From: Flavobacterium frigoris
GTDB taxonomy: Bacteria > Bacteroidota > Bacteroidia > Flavobacteriales > Flavobacteriaceae
Assembly (NCBI RefSeq): GCF_900111075.1
Contig: NZ_FOFZ01000002.1
Coordinates: 310,001-374,000 of the forward strand
Direction of reading: 5' to 3'
Length of the DNA: 64,000 nt
The translations under genes were made by a program, and so were the position numbers. Positions 51,486-60,442 of this stretch are shown one piece after another. A model generated the notes under the pieces. The model made no database searches. It had not been told where the DNA came from and worked only from the letters and a program-made list of their open reading frames with translations. Every line of letters starts with the position of its first letter. Position 1 is the first letter of the stretch.

Positions 51486-52493
51486 ATGAGAAAACATTTT
51501 TTAATACTATTTTTAGCCTTGATTGTATTAAATACAATTAATGCTCAAACGAGAGGTACTAAAGTAGGTTACATTGACATGGAGTATATTCTACAGAATG
51601 TACCCAATTATGCCGAAGCAACTATCCAATTAGAGCAAAAAGCACAAAAATGGAAACAAGAAATTGAGGCCAAAAAAATCGAAATCAACAAAACAAAAGA
51701 TGCTCTCACCGCTGAGAAACCTTTACTAACAAAAGGATTAATCGAAGAGAGAGAATTAGAAATTAAGTTCCTTGAAAATGAGATGCTGGATTTTCAGCAA
51801 AAAAGATTTGGTGCTAATGGTGATTTGATAATCCAAAAATCTGTTTTGGTTAAACCAATTCAGGACCAAGTATTCACAGCGGTCCAAGACATAGCAGAAG
51901 CAAAAAAATACGACTTTATTTTCGACAAATCTTCTGATTTGACTATGCTATTTGCCGCAAAAAGGTTTGACATAAGCGATCAAGTATTACGTGTACTGAA
52001 CAGATCTGAAAAAAGAGAACAGTTAACAAAAAAGCAATTGGAAGCTCAGCAGGCCAAAGAAAGTAAAGAAGATGCTATTGAAGACAATCCTTTTTTATCG
52101 GAAAGACAAAAAATATTGGACGAGAAAAAAGCCGCAAGAGATTCAATTTTAGCAAATCGTAAGTTAGAACAGGAAAAAAAGAAAGCAGACTTTGAGGAAA
52201 GAAGACAAAAAATACTTTCAGATAGAGAAGCTAAAAAAAACGGCACGGTTTCTGATTTATCTAAAAAAGAAGACACAAAAGAAACTAATATTAACACTAA
52301 TAAAGAAGCCGCAAAATCAGTAACCGATGATGCAAAACAAAAACAACTTGACGCTAAAGCCAAAACACTAGAAGATCGCAAAAAAACAATTGAAGATCGA
52401 AAGAAAGCTTTAGAAGAAAAAAGAATAAAAATACTCCAAGAAAGAGACTCAATTAAGAAGGCCAGAGAAGAACAATTAAAACTAAAACAATAA
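51486..52493 (+). CDS. OmpH/Skp-family periplasmic chaperone, long form (335 aa)
   Basis: Signal peptide (about 1-20, NAQ), then the Skp-like opening KVGYIDMEYILQNVPNYAEATIQLEQKAQKW (about 27-57) and the core to about 165. The remaining ~170 residues are an uninterrupted Lys/Glu/Arg-rich coiled-coil tail (RQKILDEKKAARDSI..), twice the usual Skp length. Skp holds unfolded outer-membrane proteins for BamA, encoded just upstream. Two paralogues in tandem are standard in Bacteroidota; the long charged tail is less so. Confidence 0.9.
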   Translation: MRKHFLILFLALIVLNTINAQTRGTKVGYIDMEYILQNVPNYAEATIQLEQKAQKWKQEIEAKKIEINKTKDALTAEKPLLTKGLIEERELEIKFLENEMLDFQQKRFGANGDLIIQKSVLVKPIQDQVFTAVQDIAEAKKYDFIFDKSSDLTMLFAAKRFDISDQVLRVLNRSEKREQLTKKQLEAQQAKESKEDAIEDNPFLSERQKILDEKKAARDSILANRKLEQEKKKADFEERRQKILSDREAKKNGTVSDLSKKEDTKETNINTNKEAAKSVTDDAKQKQLDAKAKTLEDRKKTIEDRKKALEEKRIKILQERDSIKKAREEQLKLKQ

Positions 52494-52518
52494 ATTAATA
52501 CTTAATATTTTAAAAACG

Positions 52519-53019
52519 ATGAAACAGATTAAAACTTTATTAATTGCTGCAATATTCATGTTAGGAGCAAATCAAACAATTAGCGCACAAGCAAAAACAG
52601 CTCACGTAGACGTAAGTGAAATCATGGCTAAAATGCCAGCTATGTTAGATGCTCAAAAGCAATTAGAGAAACTAAGCGGAACTTATGATGCCGATTACAA
52701 AAAAATGGTTGAAGAGTATCAAGCAAAATTAAAAAAATACGAAGCTGAGTCTGCTACTGTTACTGATGCAATAAACGGAGATCGTTCTAAAGAAGTTCAG
52801 GATATGCAAAAAAGAATTGTAGATTTTAGAGATAATGCTCAAAAAGAATTACAACAAAAAGAATCTGATATTGTAAAACCATTAATGGAAAAAGTAAGAG
52901 CATCAATCCAAAAAGTGGGAAAAGCTAAAGGGTTCCAATATGTGTTAGACGGTTCTACACTTTTACTTGCTGACGGTACAAATTTGACTGCCGACGTGAA
53001 AAAAGATTTAGGCTTCTAG
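52519..53019 (+). CDS. OmpH/Skp-family periplasmic chaperone, short form (166 aa)
   Basis: Signal peptide (about 1-24, ISAQA), then TAHVDVSEIMAKMPAMLDAQKQLEKLS and the coiled-coil tentacles (QAKLKKYEAESATVTDAI..) ending at FQYVLDGSTLLLADGTNLT, the normal Skp length. Paralogue of the preceding gene, 25 nt downstream of it. The terminator behind it closes the envelope operon. Confidence 0.93.
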   Translation: MKQIKTLLIAAIFMLGANQTISAQAKTAHVDVSEIMAKMPAMLDAQKQLEKLSGTYDADYKKMVEEYQAKLKKYEAESATVTDAINGDRSKEVQDMQKRIVDFRDNAQKELQQKESDIVKPLMEKVRASIQKVGKAKGFQYVLDGSTLLLADGTNLTADVKKDLGF

Positions 53020-53040
53020 AAAATAAAAATCTTAATATAA

Positions 53041-53080
53041 AATACCGCTCACCTCTAAAGGATTGAGCGGTATTTTTTTT
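53041..53080 (+). terminator. Intrinsic terminator of the bamA-ompH operon
   Basis: Perfect 11-bp stem AATACCGCTCA/TGAGCGGTATT (53041-53051 with 53064-53074), followed by eight T (53073-53080). Confidence 0.92.
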
Positions 53081-53131
53081 GCTCAATAAATTATCTAGGA
53101 ATTTTAATCCATACCACTTAACTTTGTTTTA

Positions 53132-53908
53132 ATGGACAACAACCAACCAATAGGCATTTTTGACTCAGGCATTGGCGGTACTTCAATATGGAGAGAGATA
53201 CACCATTTGCTTCCAAATGAAAAAACAATATATCTTGCCGACAGCAAGAACGCTCCTTATGGCCAGAAATCAAAAGAAGAGATTATTGCACTAAGCATGA
53301 AAAACACTGACTTACTACTCAAAATGAATTGTAAACTAATTGTAGTAGCCTGTAATACCGCAACCACAAATGCAATAAGAGAACTAAGAGCAAAATATGA
53401 TATTCCTTTTATTGGTATAGAACCTGCTATAAAACCTGCTGCCACAAATTCAAAAACACAAACGATAGGCATTTTAGCTACCCAAGGAACCCTTATCAGC
53501 GAACTTTTTAATAAAACCGCAAAACAGTTTCAAAGCACTAAAATTATTGATCAGATAGGTCATGGCTTAGTCCCACTTATCGAAAGTGGGAAAATGATTT
53601 CCCCAGAAATGACGCAATTGCTTCACTCCTATTTAACTCCTATGATTAACGCAAATATTGATTACTTAGTATTGGGTTGTAGTCATTATCCTTATCTGAT
53701 TCCACAAATAAAAGAAATACTACCCGAGCATATTCAAATCATAGATTCAGGCGAAGCTGTGGCTAAGCAAACGCGAAATCTTTTAAAAGAAAAAGTGGGC
53801 TTCACAACAGAAAAAAACGGAAAAGCTATTTTTTATACTAATGCAAATCCAACAGTATTACGGGGAATTTTACAAAATAAATATGACGTGATAGAAAAAG
53901 ACTTTTAA
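53132..53908 (+). CDS. murI: Glutamate racemase MurI (258 aa)
   Basis: Supplies D-glutamate for peptidoglycan. Catalytic cysteines C74 (VVACNTATTNA) and C183 (LGCSHYPYL), acid D11 in IFDSGIGGTSI, and the family's typical length. A TAACTTTG box lies at 53119-53126, only 5 nt before the ATG, so a nearly leaderless transcript is possible. Separated from the ompH genes by a terminator. Confidence 0.96.
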   Translation: MDNNQPIGIFDSGIGGTSIWREIHHLLPNEKTIYLADSKNAPYGQKSKEEIIALSMKNTDLLLKMNCKLIVVACNTATTNAIRELRAKYDIPFIGIEPAIKPAATNSKTQTIGILATQGTLISELFNKTAKQFQSTKIIDQIGHGLVPLIESGKMISPEMTQLLHSYLTPMINANIDYLVLGCSHYPYLIPQIKEILPEHIQIIDSGEAVAKQTRNLLKEKVGFTTEKNGKAIFYTNANPTVLRGILQNKYDVIEKDF

Positions 53909-53918
53909 GTCAAGGATC

Positions 53919-54434
53919 TTACTCTTCTTTAAACCAACTGGAATACATTACATAATTATTAGAAATCCGTTCAATCTCGCCTGCAAAATCCGATTGATCG
54001 ATATCTTTCACTTTTCTGGCAGGAACCCCAGCCCAGATTGACCCAGATTCAACCGTTGTATTCTGGGTTATCACGGCACCAGCAGCTACAATGGAATTGC
54101 TCTCAATAACACAATTGTCCATTACTATTGCTCCCATCCCTATTAACACGTTGTCTTTAACGACACAACCATGAACGATTGCATTGTGTCCAATTGATAC
54201 ATTATTACCTATAATTGTAGGATGTTTTTTATAGGTACAATGAATAACTGCTCCGTCCTGGATATTCACTTTATTACCTATTTTAATAAAGTTTACATCT
54301 CCTCTAATGACGGCATTAAACCAAACACTACAAGATTCCCCAAAACTTACATCACCCACAATAGTAGCATTTTCAGCCACATAACAATCCTCAGGTATAC
54401 GAGGCGACTTTCCGTTGACAGATTTTATTAACAT
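53919..54434 (-). CDS. Gamma carbonic anhydrase-like hexapeptide-repeat protein (171 aa)
   Basis: Left-handed beta-helix built from hexapeptide repeats (IVGDVSFGESCSVWFNAVIRGDVNFIKIGNKVNIQDGAVIHCTY). The histidine ligands of gamma carbonic anhydrases appear in VIHC, SIGHNAIVHGC, with RGD before them. The common YrdA/PaaY-type bacterial members have uncertain activity. It converges with murI (10-nt gap) and is followed upstream by the PorP gene 19 nt away on the same strand. Confidence 0.92.
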   Translation of the reverse strand: MLIKSVNGKSPRIPEDCYVAENATIVGDVSFGESCSVWFNAVIRGDVNFIKIGNKVNIQDGAVIHCTYKKHPTIIGNNVSIGHNAIVHGCVVKDNVLIGMGAIVMDNCVIESNSIVAAGAVITQNTTVESGSIWAGVPARKVKDIDQSDFAGEIERISNNYVMYSSWFKEE

Positions 54435-54453
54435 TATATGACTAAATTAAATT

Positions 54454-55452
54454 TTAATTAATGGCAGGGCAGTTGCAATCATATTTTACAGGCTTACAAA
54501 ACAAGTTGATACCTAAGGTAATTTGGTGATAACCACCATTATCAAATTTCACAGCACCAGACACATGTGAATACGTATATGCAAACATAAAATTATTGTA
54601 ATTAACTCCAATGATTGGAGTGAAGTATTGTAATTTTTGACTAGAAACACCACTATTATTAGAATATTGTGCACCGTCAAAACTACGTCTATAGGATAAA
54701 CCGCCCCAAAGTGTTCCAAAATCCATGTTTTTATAGGCTTTCAAATTTACATCAAGTGTTTTTTCTTGTGTTTTTTCAACAAGCTGAAATAAAACAGAAG
54801 GTTCAAATAATACCCTGTCCCTATCTCCAAAAATATAACCTACACTCAATAAATATTTTCGTAAATTATCACTTTCGTACTCACTATAAATATCTCTTCT
54901 TGTTTCAATAACATTTTTAACAGTTCCATGAGCATAAAAATCCAAATAATTATACGACGCTCCAAAATCGACATTGAAATAAGAATCTTTCTGCACTATA
55001 GTACCGTCAATAAGTGGATCCCATGCTCCCGATTGCATAAAACTAGTTTCATCTAATTGACTCTGAATCAAACCTGCACTAATACCAAAAGACAATTGAT
55101 TCAAATCGATTTCGTCCCTAGAAAACATAAGGTGATAAGCATACGTAAGCTTAACCCCTTTTTGAGAATGATACCCATTCTTATCATTGAAAAGGATAAT
55201 ACCTGCACCTGCTTTTTCGCTAACTCTTCCATTAAAACTTATAGTTTGAAGTTCTGGTGCATCCTCTTGACCAAACCATTGTTTTCGTGCTGTTAATCTT
55301 ATTTTAGCGCAATTAGCTGCCCCCGCCATAGACGGATGAATCAAATAGTAATTGTCTGACAAGTAATCGGAATAGACTGCTATTCCTTCTTGAGAGTAGG
55401 CATAAGACGAAACCAAGAAAAGAAAAGTTAAAAATTTAATTTTGAAATACAT
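54454..55452 (-). CDS. PorP/SprF family membrane protein (332 aa)
   Basis: Signal peptide (about 1-20, YAYSQ), then the family opening NYYLIHPSMAGAANCAKIRLTARKQWFGQE and a beta-barrel ending with the distinctive YHQITLGINLFCKP. The family is tied to type IX secretion: each copy often handles one surface adhesin or motility partner. No adhesin, gld or por genes are adjacent, so this is a stand-alone paralogue. Confidence 0.9.
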   Translation of the reverse strand: MYFKIKFLTFLFLVSSYAYSQEGIAVYSDYLSDNYYLIHPSMAGAANCAKIRLTARKQWFGQEDAPELQTISFNGRVSEKAGAGIILFNDKNGYHSQKGVKLTYAYHLMFSRDEIDLNQLSFGISAGLIQSQLDETSFMQSGAWDPLIDGTIVQKDSYFNVDFGASYNYLDFYAHGTVKNVIETRRDIYSEYESDNLRKYLLSVGYIFGDRDRVLFEPSVLFQLVEKTQEKTLDVNLKAYKNMDFGTLWGGLSYRRSFDGAQYSNNSGVSSQKLQYFTPIIGVNYNNFMFAYTYSHVSGAVKFDNGGYHQITLGINLFCKPVKYDCNCPAIN

Positions 55453-55584
55453 TGAGACAATATTAATTGAAAAATGGATGCTAAAAAACTTAAAAAGTGA
55501 AATTAAACTACTCTAAATAATTAAACTAAAGTTAATTTATTCATTAATAAATCAAATATAGCTAATCGTAGAAAATAACTTTAG

Positions 55585-55592
55585 TAAATTTG
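55585..55592 (+). promoter_or_regulatory. Possible -7 box of the Nfu gene
   Basis: TAAATTTG matches TAnnTTTG, 18 nt before the start codon; no TTG at -33 is visible. Confidence 0.4.
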
Positions 55593-55610
55593 TAAAAATT
55601 TATAAATATC

Positions 55611-56510
55611 ATGACAAACGTTACCATAAAAGAAACACAAAACCCAAGTATACTTAAATTTGAATTTGAAGATTTCATTACTCAAAACGAAAGTTTTGAA
55701 TTCAAAAACATAGATGAGGCGAAATCATCACCACTTGCACAGCAACTATTTTACTTACCTTTTGTAAAAACAATATATATATCTGGTAATTTCATAGCCA
55801 TCGAAAAATATAACATCGTAGAATGGGAAGATGTTAAAGATGCTGTAGCAGAGCAAATCAATACTTTTGCTAATAATGGAGGAACAATTATAACAATCGA
55901 AGAAAACAAAACAAAAAAACAGCCCATAACAGTTTATGGAGAAACAACTCCAAACCCAGCTGCACTAAAATTTGTTGTAAGTCGAATGTTGACAAAAAAC
56001 GCAATAGAGTTTAAAAATATCGATGACACCGCTGCCTCTCCTCTAGCAAAAGAATTGTTTAAATTTTCTTATGTGAAAGAAATTTTCATCGATGAGAACT
56101 ATATTTCTGTTACCAAATATGAAATCAACAACTGGGAAGAAATAACATTAGAACTTAGAAGTTTCATTAAACAATTTATTGAAAACGGAGGCATAGTCCT
56201 TGATGAATCTATGCGTGTTTCTACTGATAAACAAGAAAAATCTAAAACTGCTGAGTTTGACAAACTAGATGTCACTTCACAACAAATCATCAATATACTT
56301 GAAGAATATGTAAAGCCTGCTGTTGCAGCTGATGGAGGAAATATTATTTTTGATTCTTACAATGAAAAAGATAAAATTGTAAAAGTAATACTTCAAGGTG
56401 CATGTAGTGGTTGTCCATCTTCAACATTTACATTAAAATCTGGTATTGAAAACATGTTAAAAAGCATGCTTAACGATGAGAAAATTCAAGTAGAAGCAGT
56501 AAATGCATAA
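55611..56510 (+). CDS. NifU/Nfu-type Fe-S scaffold with duplicated N-terminal domain (299 aa)
   Basis: Two homologous Nfu N-terminal domains (about residues 8-95 and 105-190; both hold an NPxxLKF, FKNID and SPLAxxLF series) precede the C-terminal NifU domain (about 215-299) with the cluster-binding pair C265/C268 in GACSGCPSS. It delivers 4Fe-4S clusters to target enzymes. A single N-domain is usual in mitochondria and most bacteria; the double form fits Bacteroidota members I remember. Confidence 0.92.
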   Translation: MTNVTIKETQNPSILKFEFEDFITQNESFEFKNIDEAKSSPLAQQLFYLPFVKTIYISGNFIAIEKYNIVEWEDVKDAVAEQINTFANNGGTIITIEENKTKKQPITVYGETTPNPAALKFVVSRMLTKNAIEFKNIDDTAASPLAKELFKFSYVKEIFIDENYISVTKYEINNWEEITLELRSFIKQFIENGGIVLDESMRVSTDKQEKSKTAEFDKLDVTSQQIINILEEYVKPAVAADGGNIIFDSYNEKDKIVKVILQGACSGCPSSTFTLKSGIENMLKSMLNDEKIQVEAVNA

Positions 56511-56636
56511 ATAATTTAGCTCATAAAAAACAATACAACTAATTGACATTGTGTTATTTAATAAAATTAATACGCTTTTTGATTCGTTTTTTAGAAAATA
56601 ATTACTAAATTTAAGTTCACCTTAAAAATAGAAATT

Positions 56637-56837
56637 ATGTCAGTATTAAAAGTTATTGAATTACTTGCCAGTTCAACGGTCAGTTGGGAAGATGCCGCAC
56701 ACAAAGCGATTGCTAAAGCTTCGAAATCGGTAAAAAACATAAGATCAGTCTATATTAAAGATCAAAGTGCAGCTGTAGTTGAAGGTAAAATTTCCGAATA
56801 CAGAGCTACACTCAAAGTGACATTTGAACTTGAATAA
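56637..56837 (+). CDS. Dodecin family protein (66 aa)
   Basis: Dodecins form 12-mers that store flavin. The sequence MSVLKVIELLASSTVSWEDAAHKAIAKASKS carries the flavin-stacking tryptophan (W17) and the family pattern of one beta strand, a helix and two more strands. Length is exactly in range. Stands alone and is followed by a short terminator. Confidence 0.9.
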   Translation: MSVLKVIELLASSTVSWEDAAHKAIAKASKSVKNIRSVYIKDQSAAVVEGKISEYRATLKVTFELE

Positions 56838-56858
56838 TTCAAATTGAAAGAGTCAATT

Positions 56859-56886
56859 AAGCGTCTCGTCAGGGACGCTTTTTTTA
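56859..56886 (+). terminator. Intrinsic terminator of the dodecin gene
   Basis: Stem AAGCGTC/GACGCTT (56859-56865 with 56874-56880), 8-nt loop, followed by T-run. Confidence 0.8.
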
Positions 56887-57061
56887 TTTACGGTGCCTTT
56901 ATAAAAGAATTTCCTTAAGGCACATAAAACCTTCCTTTTATTCATCAAATATAAAAAAACACATCACTTAATCTCTGACTATCAGCAAACTATTATTGAA
57001 TTAATATCTTTCCGCGTTAAAAAAATGATTACTATTGTACTCTAATGTAACACTAGGAACT

Positions 57062-57496
57062 ATGGGAGTAACATCATTTTTAAAAAGATTATTTGGCTCT
57101 GCCAAAGAAGCCACAAATGAATTGGCCGACAAAGCGGAATTAGCTTTAAAACAAGTAAAAGAAAATGCCACACCATATATAGAGAAAGCAGAATCATTCG
57201 TAGAAGAATCCATAGAAAAAACTAAAGAGACTGCTACTCCACTTATTGAAAAAGCTAATGATTATGCACACCAAACAAAAGAAGTCATTGGTGAATATGC
57301 TCACGAAGCAGGCGATATGCTAGGAAACATTGCTAAGACAGTAAAAGGAAGTGCCACAGAAGCATTAAAAGAAACAGAAGCCGCGATCAAAGAAACTAAA
57401 GAATCACACGCTGAAATGACGGAAAACGAAGGCACTTTAACTAACGATAATACTTCAAAGGAATTCGGAAATAGAGTTGAAGAAGACGCCGATTAG
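57062..57496 (+). CDS. YtxH/LEA-like amphipathic helical protein (144 aa)
   Basis: The start MGVTSFLKRLFGSAKEATNELAD is preferred over the earlier TTG at 57035. The protein is almost entirely 11-residue-like amphipathic helix repeats with Lys/Glu/Ala and Thr (AEKAL..., IEKTKETATPLIEKANDYAHQTKEVIGEYAHEAGD), as in late-embryogenesis-abundant and YtxH-type stress proteins. It ends in a very acidic tail. A stress-protective role is inferred from composition only. Confidence 0.75.
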   Translation: MGVTSFLKRLFGSAKEATNELADKAELALKQVKENATPYIEKAESFVEESIEKTKETATPLIEKANDYAHQTKEVIGEYAHEAGDMLGNIAKTVKGSATEALKETEAAIKETKESHAEMTENEGTLTNDNTSKEFGNRVEEDAD

Positions 57497-57535
57497 TATT
57501 TAAATAATAATTCGTATTTTTGCAACATAAACATA

Positions 57536-57560
57536 AACCTTCTCTTTTGAGAGGGTTTTT
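57536..57560 (+). terminator. Intrinsic terminator between the YtxH-like and MscS genes
   Basis: AACCTTCTC (57536-57544) pairs with GAGAGGGTT (57549-57557), one G-T pair, 4-nt loop, followed by T-run. It lies after a TATTTTTG box (57515-57522) and before the MscS ATG. Confidence 0.75.
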
Positions 57561-57573
57561 TATTACCTTAAAA

Positions 57574-58401
57574 ATGTATCTAGACCAAAAATACGTTACT
57601 GATTACGCCAGCACCTTCGTAAAAGTTTTTATTGACTACTCCCCAAAAATGATCTCTGCATTTCTTATATTATTTGTAGGGCTTTATGCAGTACGAATCA
57701 TAAATAGGTTAATTAGAAAAGTTATGGTCAAGAGGGAATTAGACCCCACTTTGACTAATTTCCTAGGAGATATTCTACTTTGGGTTTTACGAGTACTACT
57801 ATTTGTGACATTCATATCAAAATTAGGAATAGAGACCTCCTCTTTTGTAGCCATTTTAGGAGCAATGGGACTCGCCGTAGGACTGTCGCTTCAAGGCTCG
57901 CTTTCTAATTTTGCAGGAGGAATGTTAATTATTCTTTTTAAACCCTTTAAAGTAGGACACACAATAGAAGCACAAGGTGTGTTTGCTACAGTTAGTGAAA
58001 TTCAAATTTTTGTAACCAAACTAACTACTCCAAACCATCAAACAGTATTTGTTCCAAACGGTATATTATCTAATGGGACAATTACCAATTACTCTCTGGA
58101 AAAATTTAGAAGAGCTGATTTAACCTTCGCAATTTCTTATGATTCTGATATCAAGAAAGCGAAAGATTTGATTCTGTCAATTTTAAACGAAAATCCAAAA
58201 GTCCTGCAAACACCAGAACCAGAAGTTTTTGTAAAAAACCTAACCGATAGCGCAATTGAACTTGCAGTGCGCCCTTGGGCAAACAGTGCAGACTTCGGAG
58301 CTGTTTTTACTGAAACTTTAGAAAATTGCAAAACCGCTTTTGATGCTGCAGGAATAATAATCCAACCGTATGTAAAAGAAATGTCTAAAGTTGCAAACTA
58401 A
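57574..58401 (+). CDS. Small-conductance mechanosensitive channel MscS (275 aa)
   Basis: Three helices (about 20-42, 63-85 and 92-120). The pore helix is recognised by GAMGLAVGLSLQGSLSNFAGGMLIILFKPF, the Gly/Ala-packed MscS signature; the cytosolic beta and C-terminal domains follow. Relieves turgor after osmotic downshock. The ATG at 57574 gives the normal start; the TTG at 57520 lies inside a -7-like box. Convergent with tsaB (9-nt gap). Confidence 0.93.
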   Translation: MYLDQKYVTDYASTFVKVFIDYSPKMISAFLILFVGLYAVRIINRLIRKVMVKRELDPTLTNFLGDILLWVLRVLLFVTFISKLGIETSSFVAILGAMGLAVGLSLQGSLSNFAGGMLIILFKPFKVGHTIEAQGVFATVSEIQIFVTKLTTPNHQTVFVPNGILSNGTITNYSLEKFRRADLTFAISYDSDIKKAKDLILSILNENPKVLQTPEPEVFVKNLTDSAIELAVRPWANSADFGAVFTETLENCKTAFDAAGIIIQPYVKEMSKVAN

Positions 58402-58410
58402 CTATTTTAC

Positions 58411-59079
58411 TTATTTTTTTGAAGTAGTTAACATAAAATCTTTTAGATAAAAAGGTTCAAAATAAGCGACATCAACTGTGTCATTTATTTTATACTTTTC
58501 AAAACTAAGAGCACTCATTTGATTTGCCGAAGGGTATTTTATTTCTTCCAAGAATATAAAATTTTCCTTCATCAACACAGTTTGCGCTTTCTCAGCACAA
58601 TCCCCAACAAAGTAAACTAATCCCTCTAACTCTTCAAATGAGTTATCTGCTATAATTTGCGCCTGAGTTTCCCTTTTACTTTCTAATTCTGGCGTAAATA
58701 TCGCGCTATACACTTCCATTCTTCTGGCATCAATCATTGGTACAATCAGCCCATCAAAAACAGACGCCTGAGCTGCCAATATTTGCAAAGTATCAACTGC
58801 TATTAAAGGAATACTTAATGCATAACATAAGCCTTTAGCAGCAGAAACACCAATGCGAAGACCAGTATAAGATCCCGGTCCCTTACTCACCGCAATCGCA
58901 GATAAGTCTTTATATACAATACCCGCTTCTTTTAGACTTTCTTCAATAAAAACATGCAAGCGTTCAGCATGTGAATACCCTTCTTCTGCAATTTCATTAC
59001 ATATAACGGTTTCTCCATTTTTAGCAATTGTTACTGAACAATTTTTCGTTGAAGTTTCGATGTTAAGAATATAGGCCAC
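58411..59079 (-). CDS. tsaB: tRNA threonylcarbamoyladenosine biosynthesis protein TsaB (222 aa)
   Basis: Partner of TsaD in the t6A tRNA modification. The ASKHA fold begins ILNIETSTKNCSVTIAKNG, with GPGSYTGLRIGVSAAKGLCYAL, the signature of TsaB, at about 67-88. Length matches. On the minus strand after the adaptor gene, but their functions are unrelated. Confidence 0.94.
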   Translation of the reverse strand: MAYILNIETSTKNCSVTIAKNGETVICNEIAEEGYSHAERLHVFIEESLKEAGIVYKDLSAIAVSKGPGSYTGLRIGVSAAKGLCYALSIPLIAVDTLQILAAQASVFDGLIVPMIDARRMEVYSAIFTPELESKRETQAQIIADNSFEELEGLVYFVGDCAEKAQTVLMKENFIFLEEIKYPSANQMSALSFEKYKINDTVDVAYFEPFYLKDFMLTTSKK

Positions 59080-59137
59080 TACTTTTATATTTAGGATCCA
59101 AATTATTTATCGGCAAAAGTACAAATCTAAAAATAAA

Positions 59138-60436
59138 CTATTTGCTTTTTTCTTTGACGTTTTCTGATTTAATAAACACCATATCACCCGAATTCAAATC
59201 TTTAGAAACAGTAGTATACGGCCCTACAATCACGACATCTCCTTTTTTAAGACCCATTTTTACCTCTATATTTGTATCGTCTTGAATTCCAGTTTTGATA
59301 ACGCGTATTTTAGCTTTATCCCCTACTTTTACAAAAACGCATTCGAATTTTTTATCGCTTTTTGGCACTTCTTTTTTATCATCAGCAGGATCCAATACTT
59401 TACTATCGCTAACCGCCGCTGTATCCGATTTAACAACTACAGCACTTATTGGCACTGCCAATACATCCTTCTTTGTTTTAGTTATAATATCAACAGTTGC
59501 TGTCATTCCTGGTCTAAAAGGAGAATAAGCTGCTGGCTTTCCTTCTAATAAATCTAAATATGATTCTTTAAGTATTCTTACTTTTACTTTAAAATTAGTT
59601 ACTTGATCTGCTGTTAAAGCTGAACTAGCCGAATTAGAAATACTCGTAACGGTGCCTTTAAATTGTTTTTTTAAATAAGCATCAACTTCTACCTTAGCGG
59701 CATCACCTACTTTAATTTTTACAATATCATTTTCGTTTACATCTACTTCAACTTCCATGTTATTCAAGTTCGCTACTCTTAAAATTTCAGTACCTGTCAT
59801 TTGTTGCGTCCCTAATACTCTTTCACCCAACTCCACATTAAGCATCGAAATAGTACCGTCAGCAGGAGCATAAATTACAGTTCGCCCTAAGTTATCCTGA
59901 GCCTCGCTTACCGAAGCTGAAGCACTTTTTACATTAAAGTATGCGGATTCTTTTGTAGCTCTAGCAACTTCAAAGGAAGCGATTGCTTTATCCCAATCTG
60001 ATTTAGAAATAATCCCTTTTTGAAACAACACTTTGTTTCTTTCGTAGCCTGATTTCGCTTCTTTAAACTGGGCTTCAGCCTGAGTCAATCCGGCTTTCGA
60101 TCCCGATAAACCTGCTATCGTTCTGTTTAAACTTGATGTATATAAATCTGGATTTATCTTAACTAATAAATCCCCTTTTTTAACTACTTGCCCTTCTATA
60201 ACAGGTAAGGAAATGATTTCCCCAGAAACCATAGAGGAAATCTTAACCTCAATTTCGGGTTGAATTTTACCGGTAGCAGAAACAGTTTCAACGATAGTTG
60301 TAGCATTGACTATAGCTGTTTCGACTTCCTTGCCTTTATCTTTGCTTCCAATAACTCCAGTTTTTGAAAGTATTATTAATAAAGCGATAACACCAATGGC
60401 ACCACCTATTAAGACATAAATCGTTTTCTTTGACAT
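59138..60436 (-). CDS. Efflux periplasmic adaptor, MacA/HlyD-like (432 aa)
   Basis: N-terminal anchor helix (about 5-24), then the paired lipoyl halves (VSATGKIQPEIEVKISSMVSGEIISLPVIEGQVVKKGD and IYAPADGTISMLNVELGERV) around a helical hairpin, and beta-barrel and membrane-proximal domains (FRPGMTATVDIITK). MacA-type adaptors link inner-membrane ABC or RND transporters to TolC. It follows its TolC gene by 6 nt, but no permease gene comes after; tsaB does. Confidence 0.9.
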   Translation of the reverse strand: MSKKTIYVLIGGAIGVIALLIILSKTGVIGSKDKGKEVETAIVNATTIVETVSATGKIQPEIEVKISSMVSGEIISLPVIEGQVVKKGDLLVKINPDLYTSSLNRTIAGLSGSKAGLTQAEAQFKEAKSGYERNKVLFQKGIISKSDWDKAIASFEVARATKESAYFNVKSASASVSEAQDNLGRTVIYAPADGTISMLNVELGERVLGTQQMTGTEILRVANLNNMEVEVDVNENDIVKIKVGDAAKVEVDAYLKKQFKGTVTSISNSASSALTADQVTNFKVKVRILKESYLDLLEGKPAAYSPFRPGMTATVDIITKTKKDVLAVPISAVVVKSDTAAVSDSKVLDPADDKKEVPKSDKKFECVFVKVGDKAKIRVIKTGIQDDTNIEVKMGLKKGDVVIVGPYTTVSKDLNSGDMVFIKSENVKEKSK

Positions 60437-60442
60437 AATCTA

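Noticed and set aside
54454..55452. Type IX secretion gene cluster
   Set aside because: Only one PorP/SprF-like gene is present; no gld, spr or por partner or CTD-bearing adhesin is adjacent.
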